A DNA stretch of 64,000 nucleotides, taken from contig JAGNDO010000024.1 of NCBI GenBank assembly GCA_018003515.1, forward strand, positions 1 through 64,000. The letters are read 5' to 3'. The notes under the pieces are model-generated. The model was not told where the DNA came from and searched no databases. It was given only the letters and a program-made list of their open reading frames with translations. Numbering within the stretch: the stretch's first letter is position 1; every line of letters begins with the position of its first letter. Made by a program: the position numbers and the translations under genes. This document shows positions 1-9,658 of the stretch, one piece after another. This stretch comes from Caldilineaceae bacterium (GTDB lineage: Bacteria; Chloroflexota; Anaerolineae; Caldilineales; Caldilineaceae).

Positions 1-2
1 AG

Positions 3-836
3 GGCAGCTATCTGCAATGGGGGCGCTATGATACGGGCGGGGTCTTTCAATTTCAGGGCGGCGTCACCGTGGCCAACGGCGGAGACGGCCAGCCCCATCT
101 GATCGGCGTGGGGGTGACACCGACCGGTTACACTGTGCGTCTGGATGGGGTGGTGCTGGGCGAGGTGACCGACTTTTCCCCCTTGGCCCAATCCTATGCC
201 GGCTTGCTGGCCTCCACCTCCAGCGTGCGCTTTGATGATCTGACCATCACCCTGGGGGAGACGTCGCCGCCGGGCGGGGCCGCCCCATCTGCGCCCATGG
301 GCTTCGACTCCACCCGGTGGGCACCCCTGGTCGGCCAGTGGCGTTTCACCGAAACTGGCTATGAACAAACCCAGTTGGATGCCTATGATCTGATCGCCTT
401 CTATCAAACGCCCGTGGCCGACACAGCCCCCATCAGCTATACCGTGGGCGCGGATCTGCAATGGATCGAGGGCGAGATGGGCGGCGGTCTGGTCTTTGCC
501 GGGGCAGATCCCCTGAGCCGAGCCAACACCCAGATGATCTCCTTCGCGGACAACGGCGACTATTTGCAATGGGGCTATTACGACGGCGACGGCGCGTTTC
601 AGTTTCAGGGTGGTGCCACGGTGGCCGGGGCCGCAGATGGCCAAGTCCACAGCCTGGCCGTGCAGGTCAACGGCGACAGCTTTGGGGTGCGCTATGATGG
701 CCGGTCCGTGGGCGAGCAGATCCCCCTGGCTGTGCCCGGCGGCGGCTATGCCGGGCTGCTGACCTCCACCTCCCACGTCCGGTTCACAGGGTTTCAACTC
801 ACCACCGACCCAGCCCCAGGAGCGCCCACACCATGA
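3..836 (+). CDS. LamG-like carbohydrate-binding-type secreted protein, 5' end outside window
   Basis: The reading frame is open from the first bases of the window, so the true start lies upstream. The visible part holds two copies of a beta-sandwich unit. Each ends in a pattern such as GDYLQWGYYDGDGAFQF, a short DG turn, then GGYAGLLTSTSHVRF. This resembles LamG/concanavalin-like or DUF1080-type domains that bind or act on carbohydrate. The last bases overlap the next start (ATGA at 833-836), so it is translationally coupled to the PIG-V mannosyltransferase. A surface glycan role is inferred from that neighbour; the exact family is not certain. Confidence 0.75.
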   Translation, partial: GSYLQWGRYDTGGVFQFQGGVTVANGGDGQPHLIGVGVTPTGYTVRLDGVVLGEVTDFSPLAQSYAGLLASTSSVRFDDLTITLGETSPPGGAAPSAPMGFDSTRWAPLVGQWRFTETGYEQTQLDAYDLIAFYQTPVADTAPISYTVGADLQWIEGEMGGGLVFAGADPLSRANTQMISFADNGDYLQWGYYDGDGAFQFQGGATVAGAADGQVHSLAVQVNGDSFGVRYDGRSVGEQIPLAVPGGGYAGLLTSTSHVRFTGFQLTTDPAPGAPTP

Positions 837-2146
837 CCTCTCGCCGCCCAGCCCAAACCGACCCCGTTCTCGATTCTGCTTCCGATCCTGTTTCCGACGA
901 GCAGGCTACTCTCTCCGAACTGCACATCGAGATCACCCTGCCCTGGGATCGGGTGATGGTGCGGGATGTGCTGACCGCGTTCCTGGTCACCCGGATCATG
1001 GTGCTCTTTGTGATCTATATTTCAACCGCCTTGGTGCCCATGAACCAGGGCTTGTATCAGTTCGCCACGCCCAACAACGTGTTGGTAGATGGCTTGGTAC
1101 GCTTCGACAGTTGGTGGTATCACAACATCGTCACCCAGGGCTACAACATGGGGGATATTACCACGGGAGCCCAGGGCAATGTGGCCTTCTTCCCCCTCTA
1201 CCCCATGCTGGTCAAGATGGTCAGCGCGCTGATCGGCAACGTCTACGTGGCGGGCATTTTGGTCTCCAACGTGGCCCTGCTGATCATGCTCTTTTACCTT
1301 TACCGACTGGCTGTGGAGGAGTTTGACCGGGGGACCGCCGGGCGGGCGGTCTTCTATCTGGCCGGTGCGCCCACGGGGGTCTTTCTCTCGGCTATGTATA
1401 CGGAGAGCACCTATCTGCTCTTTGTGGTGATGACCTTCTATTATGCCCGGCGCAGCCGCTGGTTTTGGGCCGGGGTGTCGGGCTTCCTGGCCTCGTCCAC
1501 CCGCAATACGGGCATCCTCATGGCCGGGGTGATCGGCCTGGAGGGGATGCACCAGGCCGGAGTGCGCTTCTTGCCCCTGGCCTGGGCCGTGCGTGAGCTG
1601 CCGGGTCATCTGTGGCAGCAAGTGCGGATGACCTTTACGGCCTGGCGCAGTCTGTTGGCCGCCTGCATGGTACCCCTGGGCTTGATCAGTTATATGCTCT
1701 ATTTGCAGCTTGTCCACGGGGATGCCCTGGGCTTTATCCATGTCCAGGCCACCTGGGGTCGCCAGGTCTCCGCCAGCGGATTGGGCCAACTCATCCCCAC
1801 CACCCTGCGGGAACTGAACATCGGCCCCCAGCCCCTCTCCGGCCAGATCAACGCCATCGCCCTGCTGGCTACCTTGAGCGCTGTGGTCTTCCTGGCCATC
1901 CTGGTCCCCTTGGCCATGAAAATGCGCCCGGCCCATGGTTTCTTTGTGGGGCTGACCCTGCTGATCCCCCTGACCACGGGCACCACGGGCAGCATGGATC
2001 GCTACAGCCTGATGCTGATCCCCGCCTTCCTGCTCCTGGCCCACTGGGGGCGTCGCCCTTGGGTAGACCGGATCGTGGTGGGCGTCTCCTTGCCTCTGCT
2101 GGCTTACAGCACCTTTCTTTTCTCCCACTGGTTCTTCGCCGGATAA
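833..2146 (+). CDS. PIG-V family mannosyltransferase-like membrane protein
   Basis: A 437-residue polytopic membrane protein with about ten hydrophobic segments. It shows the PIG-V hallmarks: an RFDSWWY motif after the first membrane span, FFPLYP in the first large loop and MYTESTY further on. Members of this family (GT-C fold) transfer mannose from a polyprenyl-phosphate donor on the outer face of the membrane. Roughly 40 polar residues precede the first span. The start ATG overlaps the stop of the LamG-like gene, so both are probably made together and may act on the same surface polymer. Donor and acceptor cannot be read from the sequence. Confidence 0.85.
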   Translation: MTSRRPAQTDPVLDSASDPVSDEQATLSELHIEITLPWDRVMVRDVLTAFLVTRIMVLFVIYISTALVPMNQGLYQFATPNNVLVDGLVRFDSWWYHNIVTQGYNMGDITTGAQGNVAFFPLYPMLVKMVSALIGNVYVAGILVSNVALLIMLFYLYRLAVEEFDRGTAGRAVFYLAGAPTGVFLSAMYTESTYLLFVVMTFYYARRSRWFWAGVSGFLASSTRNTGILMAGVIGLEGMHQAGVRFLPLAWAVRELPGHLWQQVRMTFTAWRSLLAACMVPLGLISYMLYLQLVHGDALGFIHVQATWGRQVSASGLGQLIPTTLRELNIGPQPLSGQINAIALLATLSAVVFLAILVPLAMKMRPAHGFFVGLTLLIPLTTGTTGSMDRYSLMLIPAFLLLAHWGRRPWVDRIVVGVSLPLLAYSTFLFSHWFFAG

Positions 2147-2184
2147 GGCGGCAAAGAAACTCGCTTTGTTCCCATACCGGCTCA

Positions 2185-2226
2185 TCCTGAGTTCGATCTC
2201 AACCTTTAGCCAGATCGAACTCAGGA
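2185..2226. repeat. perfect 15-bp inverted repeat
   Basis: TCCTGAGTTCGATCT (2185-2199) is repeated exactly as its reverse complement at 2212-2226 with a 12-nt loop. It starts 38 bp after the mannosyltransferase stop. No T-run follows, so it is not a classic intrinsic terminator; it could stabilise the mRNA 3' end or be an operator for the gene at 2378. A TTGACA lies at 2268-2273 but no convincing -10 box is placed after it. Confidence 0.6.
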
Positions 2227-2377
2227 ATATTACTCACCCATCATTCGCTATTTTACTGAGGCGAGGGTTGACAAGTTGTGTCAGAATAGAGCATCTGCCC
2301 CATCTAAACGGATGTACCCTAGATGAGTTGGCATATACTTGCGCCCATCAAAACAAGCTAAGAAACGGTGAAAAACT

Positions 2378-5300
2378 ATGCCCCAAACAAATCACACGCT
2401 CATTTTTCGCTTCTTCGCCATATTGGTAGTTGCTTCCCTGCTTTTGCCCGCCGGGTTGATCAACAACAGCCCAGCATGGGCTGCGTCTGCCGGAACGCCG
2501 GTTCTCACATTGGCTCATGGCATCAGCCAGGAACCCCTTTTGGGCGGACAGGTGACCTATTCCATCCGGTTTGGCAACAATGGGGCCACGCCGGTCACAG
2601 ACAAGGGCTACAACCTAACCGTCACCGACACCCTGCCCGTTGGCCTCAGCTTTGTTAGCGCGGCCCCGGCTCCCACCTTTGTCTCCCCCCAGACGGACGG
2701 AACGACCCAGATCGTTTGGGACAACCTGACCGATATTGAAGTGAACGAAACGCAGACCATCTCCCTGGTGGCAAACCTGGCCGCCAGCCTGACTGTGTCG
2801 AACCAATTCGTCAACCAGGTGTCGGCCAAGGTCAACAGCGCGCCGGACAACAGCGGGGCCTGGATCACCGCCAGCGCCAAGGTAGCTGCCTATCCCCAAG
2901 CCGTGGATATCAACGTGACCGCCCTGCAATCCACGGGGGTACACCAGGCCACGGGTGCGGGCGAATATGACGGCGGTGCGGATTGGCCCTATCAATACCG
3001 GGTCACGGTCAAGAATAACAATATTGGGGCTACCCAGACAGTGACCGCCGTGGTGACCTTGCCCGCCGGTGTGGCCTATTTGGGCGGCGTGGTCTTTGGT
3101 AGCAATCCCAATGGGGTCAGCACCACGCCGGTCCTTGCTTTGCAAAATGACGGATCGTTGAAACTGACCTGGGGACTGGGGGCCTTGACCACGGCCCAAT
3201 ACGCCACCCCCATCCAGATTACTTTTAATACGGGCGTGCCCTATCGCTTCCGCACAAAAGCGGATAGCGCCGCGGCATCCGGCCCCTACGCCGGCCCCAT
3301 GAGCGGCAGCGTCATCCCCGAAGACACGATGTTGGCCGTGGACTACGAAGCCACGGGCCGCTATGCCAACTTCCCCACCAGCGACGGCACCCAGTCCACC
3401 CCGGCGGACGACAGCCCGATCAAAACGACCGCAGATTTTCTGACCGTGAGCAAGGGGGCCAGCCCGAAAGTGGTGGGCATCGACACGGTTGTCGACTATA
3501 CGCTCCATTTTTACGTGTCCGAATACTACACCGTCACCAACAGCGTGTTGATGGATGTGTTGCCCGACGGCATGGAATATGTAAAAAACGGCGCCACCAT
3601 AGATCCGGCCAGCATAGAGAAAGACTCACCCGGTGACGGCCAAACCACCTTGATCTGGAAGCTGGACCCCGCCACCACCCTGCCGGGAAAGAGCGGTGTC
3701 GTCACCTTTAAGGCCAAGGTGAACGAAAAATATCAAGCCAAGCCCTATAACGAAGATCCCCTGGTCTCCGGCGACAGCTTGACCAACCGAGTGACCATTT
3801 ACGGCGACTGGCAGGACGTGATCCAGCCCAGCCGTAGCGGCACGACCACATCCCACAGCGCCACGGCCACGGTCTCCACCCGCATGCCCACCTTCGGCAA
3901 AGAGGTCTACAATCCCCAGACCAGCCAATGGGGCGCGCTTTCCCAGGGTTTCACCGGGGACACGGCCACCTTCCGGCTGACCTTTGACAGCGCCGCGGAC
4001 GTGGACGCCAAGGCCATCGTAATCCGAGACTTTTTGCCCAGGGGCATGACCTTTATCAGCGGCAGTGATGTGTACAATACTTCCGGCAAGTTTGAAAAGG
4101 GATCTGACTGCTCCCCCAACGCCAAGGCCCCGACTGTGGGGACGTTAAGCGGGCTGCAATATCTGGAGTGGGCCCTGTGCAATGTGAGCCAGGGCAGCCA
4201 TTGGCAGGTGACCCTGGACGCCCATATCGGCGAAACGCCCAATGTGGAGCCGGGCTGGCTGGTGGCCAACTTCGGCAAACTCAGCGGCCAGAACACCTAT
4301 GCCGCGGCCTACAGCCTGCGGGGACTGGCCAATGTGGCCTATGTCGCCCCCAACTTGGTGTTGACCAAGAGCGCCAGCCCGGATCGCAACCTGCGGGGCG
4401 GAGATACGGTCAAGTACACCGTCTCTGTCACCAACAACGGCAAGGCCACGGCCTACAATGTGGTGATGACGGACACCATACCGGCAAATCTGATCGTCCC
4501 CAACAGCGGCGGCAGTGCATCCCCCACGGCGTCCAGCTATACCACGGTCAGCGGCAACCCGTCCACCGGCAGCGGCGGCGTGCTGCGGTGGGCCCCTGTG
4601 GCCGCCCTGGCCGCGGGCCAGACCCAGAGCTTCACCTATCAGGCCACGATTCCCCAGGGCCTGCCCGCCGGCGCGTCCATGACCAATCTGGCCAGCGTAG
4701 CCTACAGCAATCGCAGCGATGATCTGGGTCATAAGTGGGCCGCCACCACGAACATTAATGACGACAACACGGGTGATGCCACGGTCTACTTGCGGGGCAT
4801 CACCATCAAAAAGAGCGGCAGCCCGGCCCAAGCCACCATCGGCGACACCGTGCATTGGATCCTCAATATCACCGTGCCTGCCGGGGTGAAGGGCTATTGG
4901 CCCGTGGTGGAAGAGAATGATCTGCCCCTGGGCTTTGTCTATGTGCCCGGCAGCACGGTCGTCAGCGGGGGCAGTCTGGACACCGCCCACCATGCCACCA
5001 TCCCCTGGGACAACGGCAACCTGGATCTGCGCTGGTATCTCAACACGCTGGACAACAGCGCCGGCAGCACCGATGCCACGGTTACGCTTGAGTTTGATTC
5101 CCTGGTCACTGGGGTGCAGAGAACGGATGTCAACACCAAGGTTTATCTCAACAATTGCTGCTTGGAAAACGCCACCAACAAAGTCTTTGTGGGCTGGTAC
5201 GACAACGCCACGGGCTACAAAAACACGGGTTATGCCTACGAAGGCATCTCCACGGCCAACATCGACCGACGTAGCCCGCACTCTCTCTCTACGGTCAAGA

Positions 5301-8300
5301 TTCGTCAGCCCAATCTGGATCTGCAAAAGAGCGCGGATACCTATGCAGTTGGGGCCGGGGATGTGGTTACTTTCACCCTGCAATTCTATAGCAACGGCAA
5401 CGATGTGGCCTATGATATCACCCTGACCGACACCTTGCCCGCGGGCATGACCTTTGGCCAAACCGTCAACACGTATGTGACCTATCCGTCCGGTTTCCCG
5501 CAATTGCCCGTGGTGATCAGCGGCAACAACACGCCGGAGAGCCGCACCCTGGCCTACCAAGTCGATCTGCTCTATGTGGGTATGCGGGCCTATATCGTCT
5601 ACACCGCCCAGGTTGATCCCGCCATCTCCGCGGATCTGGCCTTGCCCAACGTGGCCCAGATCACCCAGTACAGTTCCAAGCCGGGCGTGCCCGCCGACAG
5701 CAACGGGGACGGTCTGGCCGACGAGCGCACCTACACCGGCCCCACGGCCCAGGCCATCCTGCACACGGACAACGCCACGATCTCCAAGGAGGTGGGTCAC
5801 GGGGATGAACTGATTCACGGCAGCACCTTGGCCTATACCTTGACCGTGCCCGCCGCGCCCATCAACGCCACCATCTATAACGCCCACATCACCGACAGCG
5901 TGGACAGCCGCTTGCAGATCCTGGGCGTGAGCAACGGCAGCGCCAACGGCAACACGGTCACCGCGAACTTCGCCAGCATCCCGCCGGGGGAACAGCGCCA
6001 GGTGGTGATCCAGGCCCAACTGCCCGTGGACAGCACAGCGGTCAACGGGGAGATCATCGCCAACCAAGCCGTCATGCGCTATGACAACGACCCGGACCAG
6101 GCCCTCTCCAATCCCGTGGCCAACACGGTGGTGGTCCCGGCCTTCACCCTCAACAGCAGCCTGAGCCAGCCCGTGGCCGCAGCCGGTGATGTGCTGACGG
6201 TCACGATCGATCTGTCCAACGTGGGCGGTGGCCGGGCGGATGACGTCACCCTGGCCAACCTGCTACCCGCCAACCTGGCCTTTGTGAACGGCTCCGCCCA
6301 ACTGGACGGCGCGCCCCTGGCCGATCCGGTGAACGGGAGTTGGTCCTTGGGCAGCTTGGCCGGTGGCGGCAGTCGGCGCATCAGCGTGCGGGCCACGGTC
6401 AACAGCGTGGCTCAGGGCGATTCCTATGTGAACACAGCCACGGTCAGCGGCGTGGACAGTTTGGGCCGGGCCATCCCCGCGGACAACAGCGTCCGGGTGC
6501 CTGCGGACACGGACAGCACGGACACCTCCGCCGTCCGCTTCTACGGCGGCCCCCTGGCCTGGACCAGTGATAGCACCTTTGTGGCCTATGAAGATCTGAA
6601 GAACACGGGCTGGTCCGACTGGGATTATAACGACTTTGTGGTGCGCATCGACGTGCAGAAGGGGTTGACCCCGGACGGCGGCGTGGCGGTGCTCCTGCTC
6701 AACTACGAAGCCCTCTCCCGGGGAGCGGGCTTTAACCATCAATTCCTCCACACCCTGCCCGTCGAAGGCGGCGGACGCTATCAAGTGATCGTGCGGGATG
6801 CCAAGGGGGCCGTCGTCAGCACGGCCAATCAGCCCTTTGCCACCAACACCAGTCTGCCCATCTTCGCCCGCACCAAGGACGCCCTGCCCGTGCAGCTCAA
6901 CCTGCCCGACGCCCTGCTCAAACCCTTCACCAACACTCGGCCCGAGCAGACCTACAATGTCAAGGGCTACACGGGCCATGCCACCGTGGTGCTGGACGAC
7001 GCCTCGGCCAACCTGGACTTTCTGCTGCCCCCCCTGCCCTGGGATCCGTACATTTTCGTCTACGACACGGGCGAAACCGTGCACCTGATCCAACCCGGTC
7101 ATTTGGACAACAGCCAGGTGGTCAATGGCACGTACGACCCCTACAGCCCCATGATCGGCTATGACCTGCCCCTGGCCCAAGTCTTCGACCCCACATGGCA
7201 TTGGCCCGAGGAGTTCATCGGCATCTGGCGGGGCTATCCCGACTATGTGCGTTTCAAAGGTAGCGGCGGCAGCGCCAATACAGACTGGTTCGCCCCGACC
7301 CAGGCCGACGACCAATGGCTGTGGCTCTTCGGGCCGACCACGGGCCGCAGCGCCACCTTGGACAGCTTCAACGGGCCGGAAGCCGACTCCCGCTACTTCG
7401 CCAGCCCCGTGGTGGCGGATCTGAACGGCGACGGCACCCAGGAGATCGTGATCGGCAACCTGCTCCTCAACCGGGTGGAGGTCTATGACGCCTTTGGCCG
7501 CATGCGGCCCGGCTGGCCCCAATCCGTGGGCAGCAGCATCAAGGCCGCCGCGGCCCTGGCGGATCTGGACAACGACGGCCTGCCCGAAATTCTGGTCGGG
7601 GCGACGGATGGCAAGCTCTACGTATTCCACGCGGACGGCACGGCCCTGGCCGGCTGGCCCGTGACCGTGGAAAGTGCTACCCAACAGAGCGGCGACGCCT
7701 TCCGTATCCTGGCCACCCCCGCCGTGGCCAACCTGGACGGCGACCCCGCCCCGGAGGTCGTCGTGCCCCTGAGCAACGGCAAGCTCTACGCCTTCCACGC
7801 GGATGGTTCGCCCGTGGCCGGCTGGCCGGTCAGCCTGGGGGACGTGGCGGAAAACTTCAACAGCCAGGTTGTCAACAGCTCCCCCATCATCGCCGACATC
7901 GACGGCAACGGTAGACCGGAGATCATCGTCGGCTCGTATGACAAGGGGCTGTACGCCTATCACAGCGACGGCAGCCTGGCCTGGCGCTTCGCTACGGCGG
8001 ATGTCATCCTCTCCAGCCCGGCGGTGGCGGACATGGATCCCGCCCGCCCCGGCCTGGAAGTGGTGGTCGGTTCTGGGGACAGCTACGTCTACTTGCTGGA
8101 CAAAGACGGCAGCCAGATCTGGCGCAAGGCCACGGGCTGGGTGGTGCGTTCCTCGCCCTTGGTGGCGGACATGGACGGCAACGGGGATCTGGAAATTCTG
8201 ATCGGCAGCGACTATCGCACGGACCAGAAGGTGGCCCGGCTGTGGGCATGGCACGCCGATGGCAGCGTGGTCACCGGCTGGCCCAAGACCACGGGCGCGG

Positions 8301-8581
8301 ACATCTTCTCCTCTCCCCGCCTGGGGGATGTGACCGGCGACGGTGTGGTCGAGATTCTGGTGGGCGCGGACGATGCCAAGGTCTACGCCTGGGCCGCGGA
8401 CGGCACGCCGGTCACCGATTGGCCCAAGGTCACCGGCCAGTCGGTCAAGGGCACCCCGGTCCTGGTCAACCTGGACGGCGACCCGGCCCAAGAGGTCGTC
8501 GTCGGCGACTTCGGCGGCACCCTCTACATCTGGGGCGGGCCGGCGTTGCAAACGATCTTCATGCCTTTGATCTTCAAGTAG
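2378..8581 (+). CDS. giant secreted surface protein: DUF11 repeats, LruC-like domain, FG-GAP propeller
   Basis: A 2067-residue exported protein. Residues 1-36 form a signal peptide ending in AWA. From about 45 to 1370 there are roughly nine DUF11 (TIGR01451) repeats, each with a G(D)xVxYTxxxxNNG core and a TDTLPxGxxF end. About 1385-1570 resembles the LruC/DUF4842 domain (GWSDWDYNDFVV). From about 1678 to 2055 come eight FG-GAP/VCBS blades with calcium-loop motifs such as DLNGDGTQE, DLDNDGLPE and DIDGNGRPE, probably one beta-propeller. It ends in IFMPLIFK, close to motifs in two other exported proteins here. It follows a 230-bp leader region and ends at a strong terminator. A surface or matrix role is inferred; no catalytic site is seen. 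Confidence 0.9.
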   Translation: MPQTNHTLIFRFFAILVVASLLLPAGLINNSPAWAASAGTPVLTLAHGISQEPLLGGQVTYSIRFGNNGATPVTDKGYNLTVTDTLPVGLSFVSAAPAPTFVSPQTDGTTQIVWDNLTDIEVNETQTISLVANLAASLTVSNQFVNQVSAKVNSAPDNSGAWITASAKVAAYPQAVDINVTALQSTGVHQATGAGEYDGGADWPYQYRVTVKNNNIGATQTVTAVVTLPAGVAYLGGVVFGSNPNGVSTTPVLALQNDGSLKLTWGLGALTTAQYATPIQITFNTGVPYRFRTKADSAAASGPYAGPMSGSVIPEDTMLAVDYEATGRYANFPTSDGTQSTPADDSPIKTTADFLTVSKGASPKVVGIDTVVDYTLHFYVSEYYTVTNSVLMDVLPDGMEYVKNGATIDPASIEKDSPGDGQTTLIWKLDPATTLPGKSGVVTFKAKVNEKYQAKPYNEDPLVSGDSLTNRVTIYGDWQDVIQPSRSGTTTSHSATATVSTRMPTFGKEVYNPQTSQWGALSQGFTGDTATFRLTFDSAADVDAKAIVIRDFLPRGMTFISGSDVYNTSGKFEKGSDCSPNAKAPTVGTLSGLQYLEWALCNVSQGSHWQVTLDAHIGETPNVEPGWLVANFGKLSGQNTYAAAYSLRGLANVAYVAPNLVLTKSASPDRNLRGGDTVKYTVSVTNNGKATAYNVVMTDTIPANLIVPNSGGSASPTASSYTTVSGNPSTGSGGVLRWAPVAALAAGQTQSFTYQATIPQGLPAGASMTNLASVAYSNRSDDLGHKWAATTNINDDNTGDATVYLRGITIKKSGSPAQATIGDTVHWILNITVPAGVKGYWPVVEENDLPLGFVYVPGSTVVSGGSLDTAHHATIPWDNGNLDLRWYLNTLDNSAGSTDATVTLEFDSLVTGVQRTDVNTKVYLNNCCLENATNKVFVGWYDNATGYKNTGYAYEGISTANIDRRSPHSLSTVKIRQPNLDLQKSADTYAVGAGDVVTFTLQFYSNGNDVAYDITLTDTLPAGMTFGQTVNTYVTYPSGFPQLPVVISGNNTPESRTLAYQVDLLYVGMRAYIVYTAQVDPAISADLALPNVAQITQYSSKPGVPADSNGDGLADERTYTGPTAQAILHTDNATISKEVGHGDELIHGSTLAYTLTVPAAPINATIYNAHITDSVDSRLQILGVSNGSANGNTVTANFASIPPGEQRQVVIQAQLPVDSTAVNGEIIANQAVMRYDNDPDQALSNPVANTVVVPAFTLNSSLSQPVAAAGDVLTVTIDLSNVGGGRADDVTLANLLPANLAFVNGSAQLDGAPLADPVNGSWSLGSLAGGGSRRISVRATVNSVAQGDSYVNTATVSGVDSLGRAIPADNSVRVPADTDSTDTSAVRFYGGPLAWTSDSTFVAYEDLKNTGWSDWDYNDFVVRIDVQKGLTPDGGVAVLLLNYEALSRGAGFNHQFLHTLPVEGGGRYQVIVRDAKGAVVSTANQPFATNTSLPIFARTKDALPVQLNLPDALLKPFTNTRPEQTYNVKGYTGHATVVLDDASANLDFLLPPLPWDPYIFVYDTGETVHLIQPGHLDNSQVVNGTYDPYSPMIGYDLPLAQVFDPTWHWPEEFIGIWRGYPDYVRFKGSGGSANTDWFAPTQADDQWLWLFGPTTGRSATLDSFNGPEADSRYFASPVVADLNGDGTQEIVIGNLLLNRVEVYDAFGRMRPGWPQSVGSSIKAAAALADLDNDGLPEILVGATDGKLYVFHADGTALAGWPVTVESATQQSGDAFRILATPAVANLDGDPAPEVVVPLSNGKLYAFHADGSPVAGWPVSLGDVAENFNSQVVNSSPIIADIDGNGRPEIIVGSYDKGLYAYHSDGSLAWRFATADVILSSPAVADMDPARPGLEVVVGSGDSYVYLLDKDGSQIWRKATGWVVRSSPLVADMDGNGDLEILIGSDYRTDQKVARLWAWHADGSVVTGWPKTTGADIFSSPRLGDVTGDGVVEILVGADDAKVYAWAADGTPVTDWPKVTGQSVKGTPVLVNLDGDPAQEVVVGDFGGTLYIWGGPALQTIFMPLIFK

Positions 8582-8613
8582 GGGATTGGGGATTGGGGAT
8601 TGGGGATTGGGAG
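8581..8613. repeat. GGGGATT heptamer tandem repeat
   Basis: Four to five head-to-tail copies of GGGGATT begin at the last base of the stop codon of the 2067-residue gene. The same word recurs at 45541-45625, 46957-47020 and 56914-56948. Confidence 0.85.
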
Positions 8614-8630
8614 AACGGCTGGCATAAACA

Positions 8631-8670
8631 AAAACGGTGGGCCGGTCATTGGACCGGCCCACCGTTTTTT
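8631..8670. terminator. strong bidirectional intrinsic terminator
   Basis: A perfect 17-bp stem, AAAACGGTGGGCCGGTC at 8631-8647 and its complement at 8652-8668, with an ATTG loop. It has A-residues before and a T-run after. It sits between the giant surface gene and the convergent methyltransferase and could stop transcription from both sides. Confidence 0.92.
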
Positions 8671-8681
8671 GATCGATCTCT

Positions 8682-8773
8682 CGTTCCAACGCTCTGCGTT
8701 GGAACGCAAATGGGCGCTCTGCGCCCCTCGGCGCAGAGCGCCGAAAAACCGCTCCCACGCAGAGCATGGGAGC
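8682..8773. repeat. cluster of four small palindromes sharing a TCTGCG core (REP-like)
   Basis: Four adjacent hairpins: CGTTCCAACGC/GCGTTGGAACG (8682-8706), GGGCGC/GCGCCC (8712-8726), GGCGC/GCGCC (8730-8742) and GCTCCCA/TGGGAGC (8751-8773). Each has CTCTGCG or CGCAGAG near its centre, so they look like diverged copies of one palindromic unit. A related set lies at 61650-61726. Confidence 0.75.
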
Positions 8774-8785
8774 GAGGATCTGTTC

Positions 8786-9604
8786 TTACGGTTCGATATC
8801 GGCCACGAACACACCCACCCCTTTGTAGACCCGAAAAATACCCTTTTCCGCAATGATAGCGTCGATCTGCCCACCCAAAATCGCCAAAAACTGCGGCTGA
8901 TGGCTGTCGTCCGCCGACCGGGGATCGACCAGATCGATGATGCCGCTGGCATAGTAGGCCAAGGCGCTGGCTGTGGTGGGAAAGGCAAAGGCGGCGTGCT
9001 GTTCGTAGAGGACGGCGGTGGGGAAGACGCTGCGCACCAACTCCAGATGGCCGGTGTTGAAGCGATGCTCCGTGCTGGGGCTGGCGGCAAAACCCAACTG
9101 GGCGGCGGCGGATCGATGCAGATCCAGCAACTCGATATGATTATTCTGGCTGTTTGTGGAGATCAGCACCCGCCCGCCTGGGCGCAGAACCCGGCGCATC
9201 TCGGTCAATGCCGCCACCTGATCCGGGACGTGATAGAGCATATGATTGGCCATGACCCTGTGGCAGCTTGCGGCGGCAATGGGTAGCCGCTCCGCATTGG
9301 CCTGCGCGGGCCACTGGGTCGCCACGTTTTGAGCCTCTATTTCGCTCACCATGCCCAAGGACGCGTCCAGGGCCACAATTTTCACCCCAAAGGTGCGCAA
9401 GACCGGGTAAAACGTGCCCGGACCGCAACCCACATCCAACACAATCTCGCCGGGCTGGGCGTCCAAATGGCCAAAAAGCCACGCCCCATAGTCCGTCGGC
9501 GTCTCGCTGTACAGGCGATGGGCCTCCTGGCGGATACGCAGTTTCTCCGCCGTGCCGTATTGATATTGCAAATAGTTGGGGTCAATCGCTTTGTGTGTGG
9601 ACAT
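8786..9604 (-). CDS. class I SAM-dependent methyltransferase
   Basis: A 272-residue soluble protein with the Methyltransf_11 pattern: motif I LDVGCGPGTFYPVL near residue 57, an acidic residue in VALDAS, and motif RRVLRPGGRVLIS near 140. The substrate cannot be told from sequence. It is divergent from arsR across a short shared promoter region and converges with the giant surface gene at a terminator. No Shine-Dalgarno precedes the ATG. Instead an extended -10 box ends six bases before it, which suggests a leaderless mRNA. A role linked to arsenic is possible from position but not supported by motifs. Confidence 0.85.
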   Translation of the reverse strand: MSTHKAIDPNYLQYQYGTAEKLRIRQEAHRLYSETPTDYGAWLFGHLDAQPGEIVLDVGCGPGTFYPVLRTFGVKIVALDASLGMVSEIEAQNVATQWPAQANAERLPIAAASCHRVMANHMLYHVPDQVAALTEMRRVLRPGGRVLISTNSQNNHIELLDLHRSAAAQLGFAASPSTEHRFNTGHLELVRSVFPTAVLYEQHAAFAFPTTASALAYYASGIIDLVDPRSADDSHQPQFLAILGGQIDAIIAEKGIFRVYKGVGVFVADIEP

Positions 9605-9610
9605 GGGGGA

Positions 9611-9619
9611 ATTTTAGCA
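9611..9619 (-). promoter_or_regulatory. extended -10 promoter, probable leaderless transcript
   Basis: On the minus strand TGCTAAAAT matches TGnTATAAT at five of six hexamer positions plus the TG. It ends at 9611; initiation about seven bases later would fall on the A of the start codon at 9604. Confidence 0.5.
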
Positions 9620-9658
9620 TGGCAAAGGACGAATGGCGAATGGTGAAAGACAACCGCC

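Noticed and set aside
4145-8767. Very long antisense open frames across the giant surface protein gene
   Set aside because: They mirror the codon structure of the GC-rich sense gene, have no recognisable domains and no ribosome-binding sites; the sense frame has a signal peptide and known repeats.
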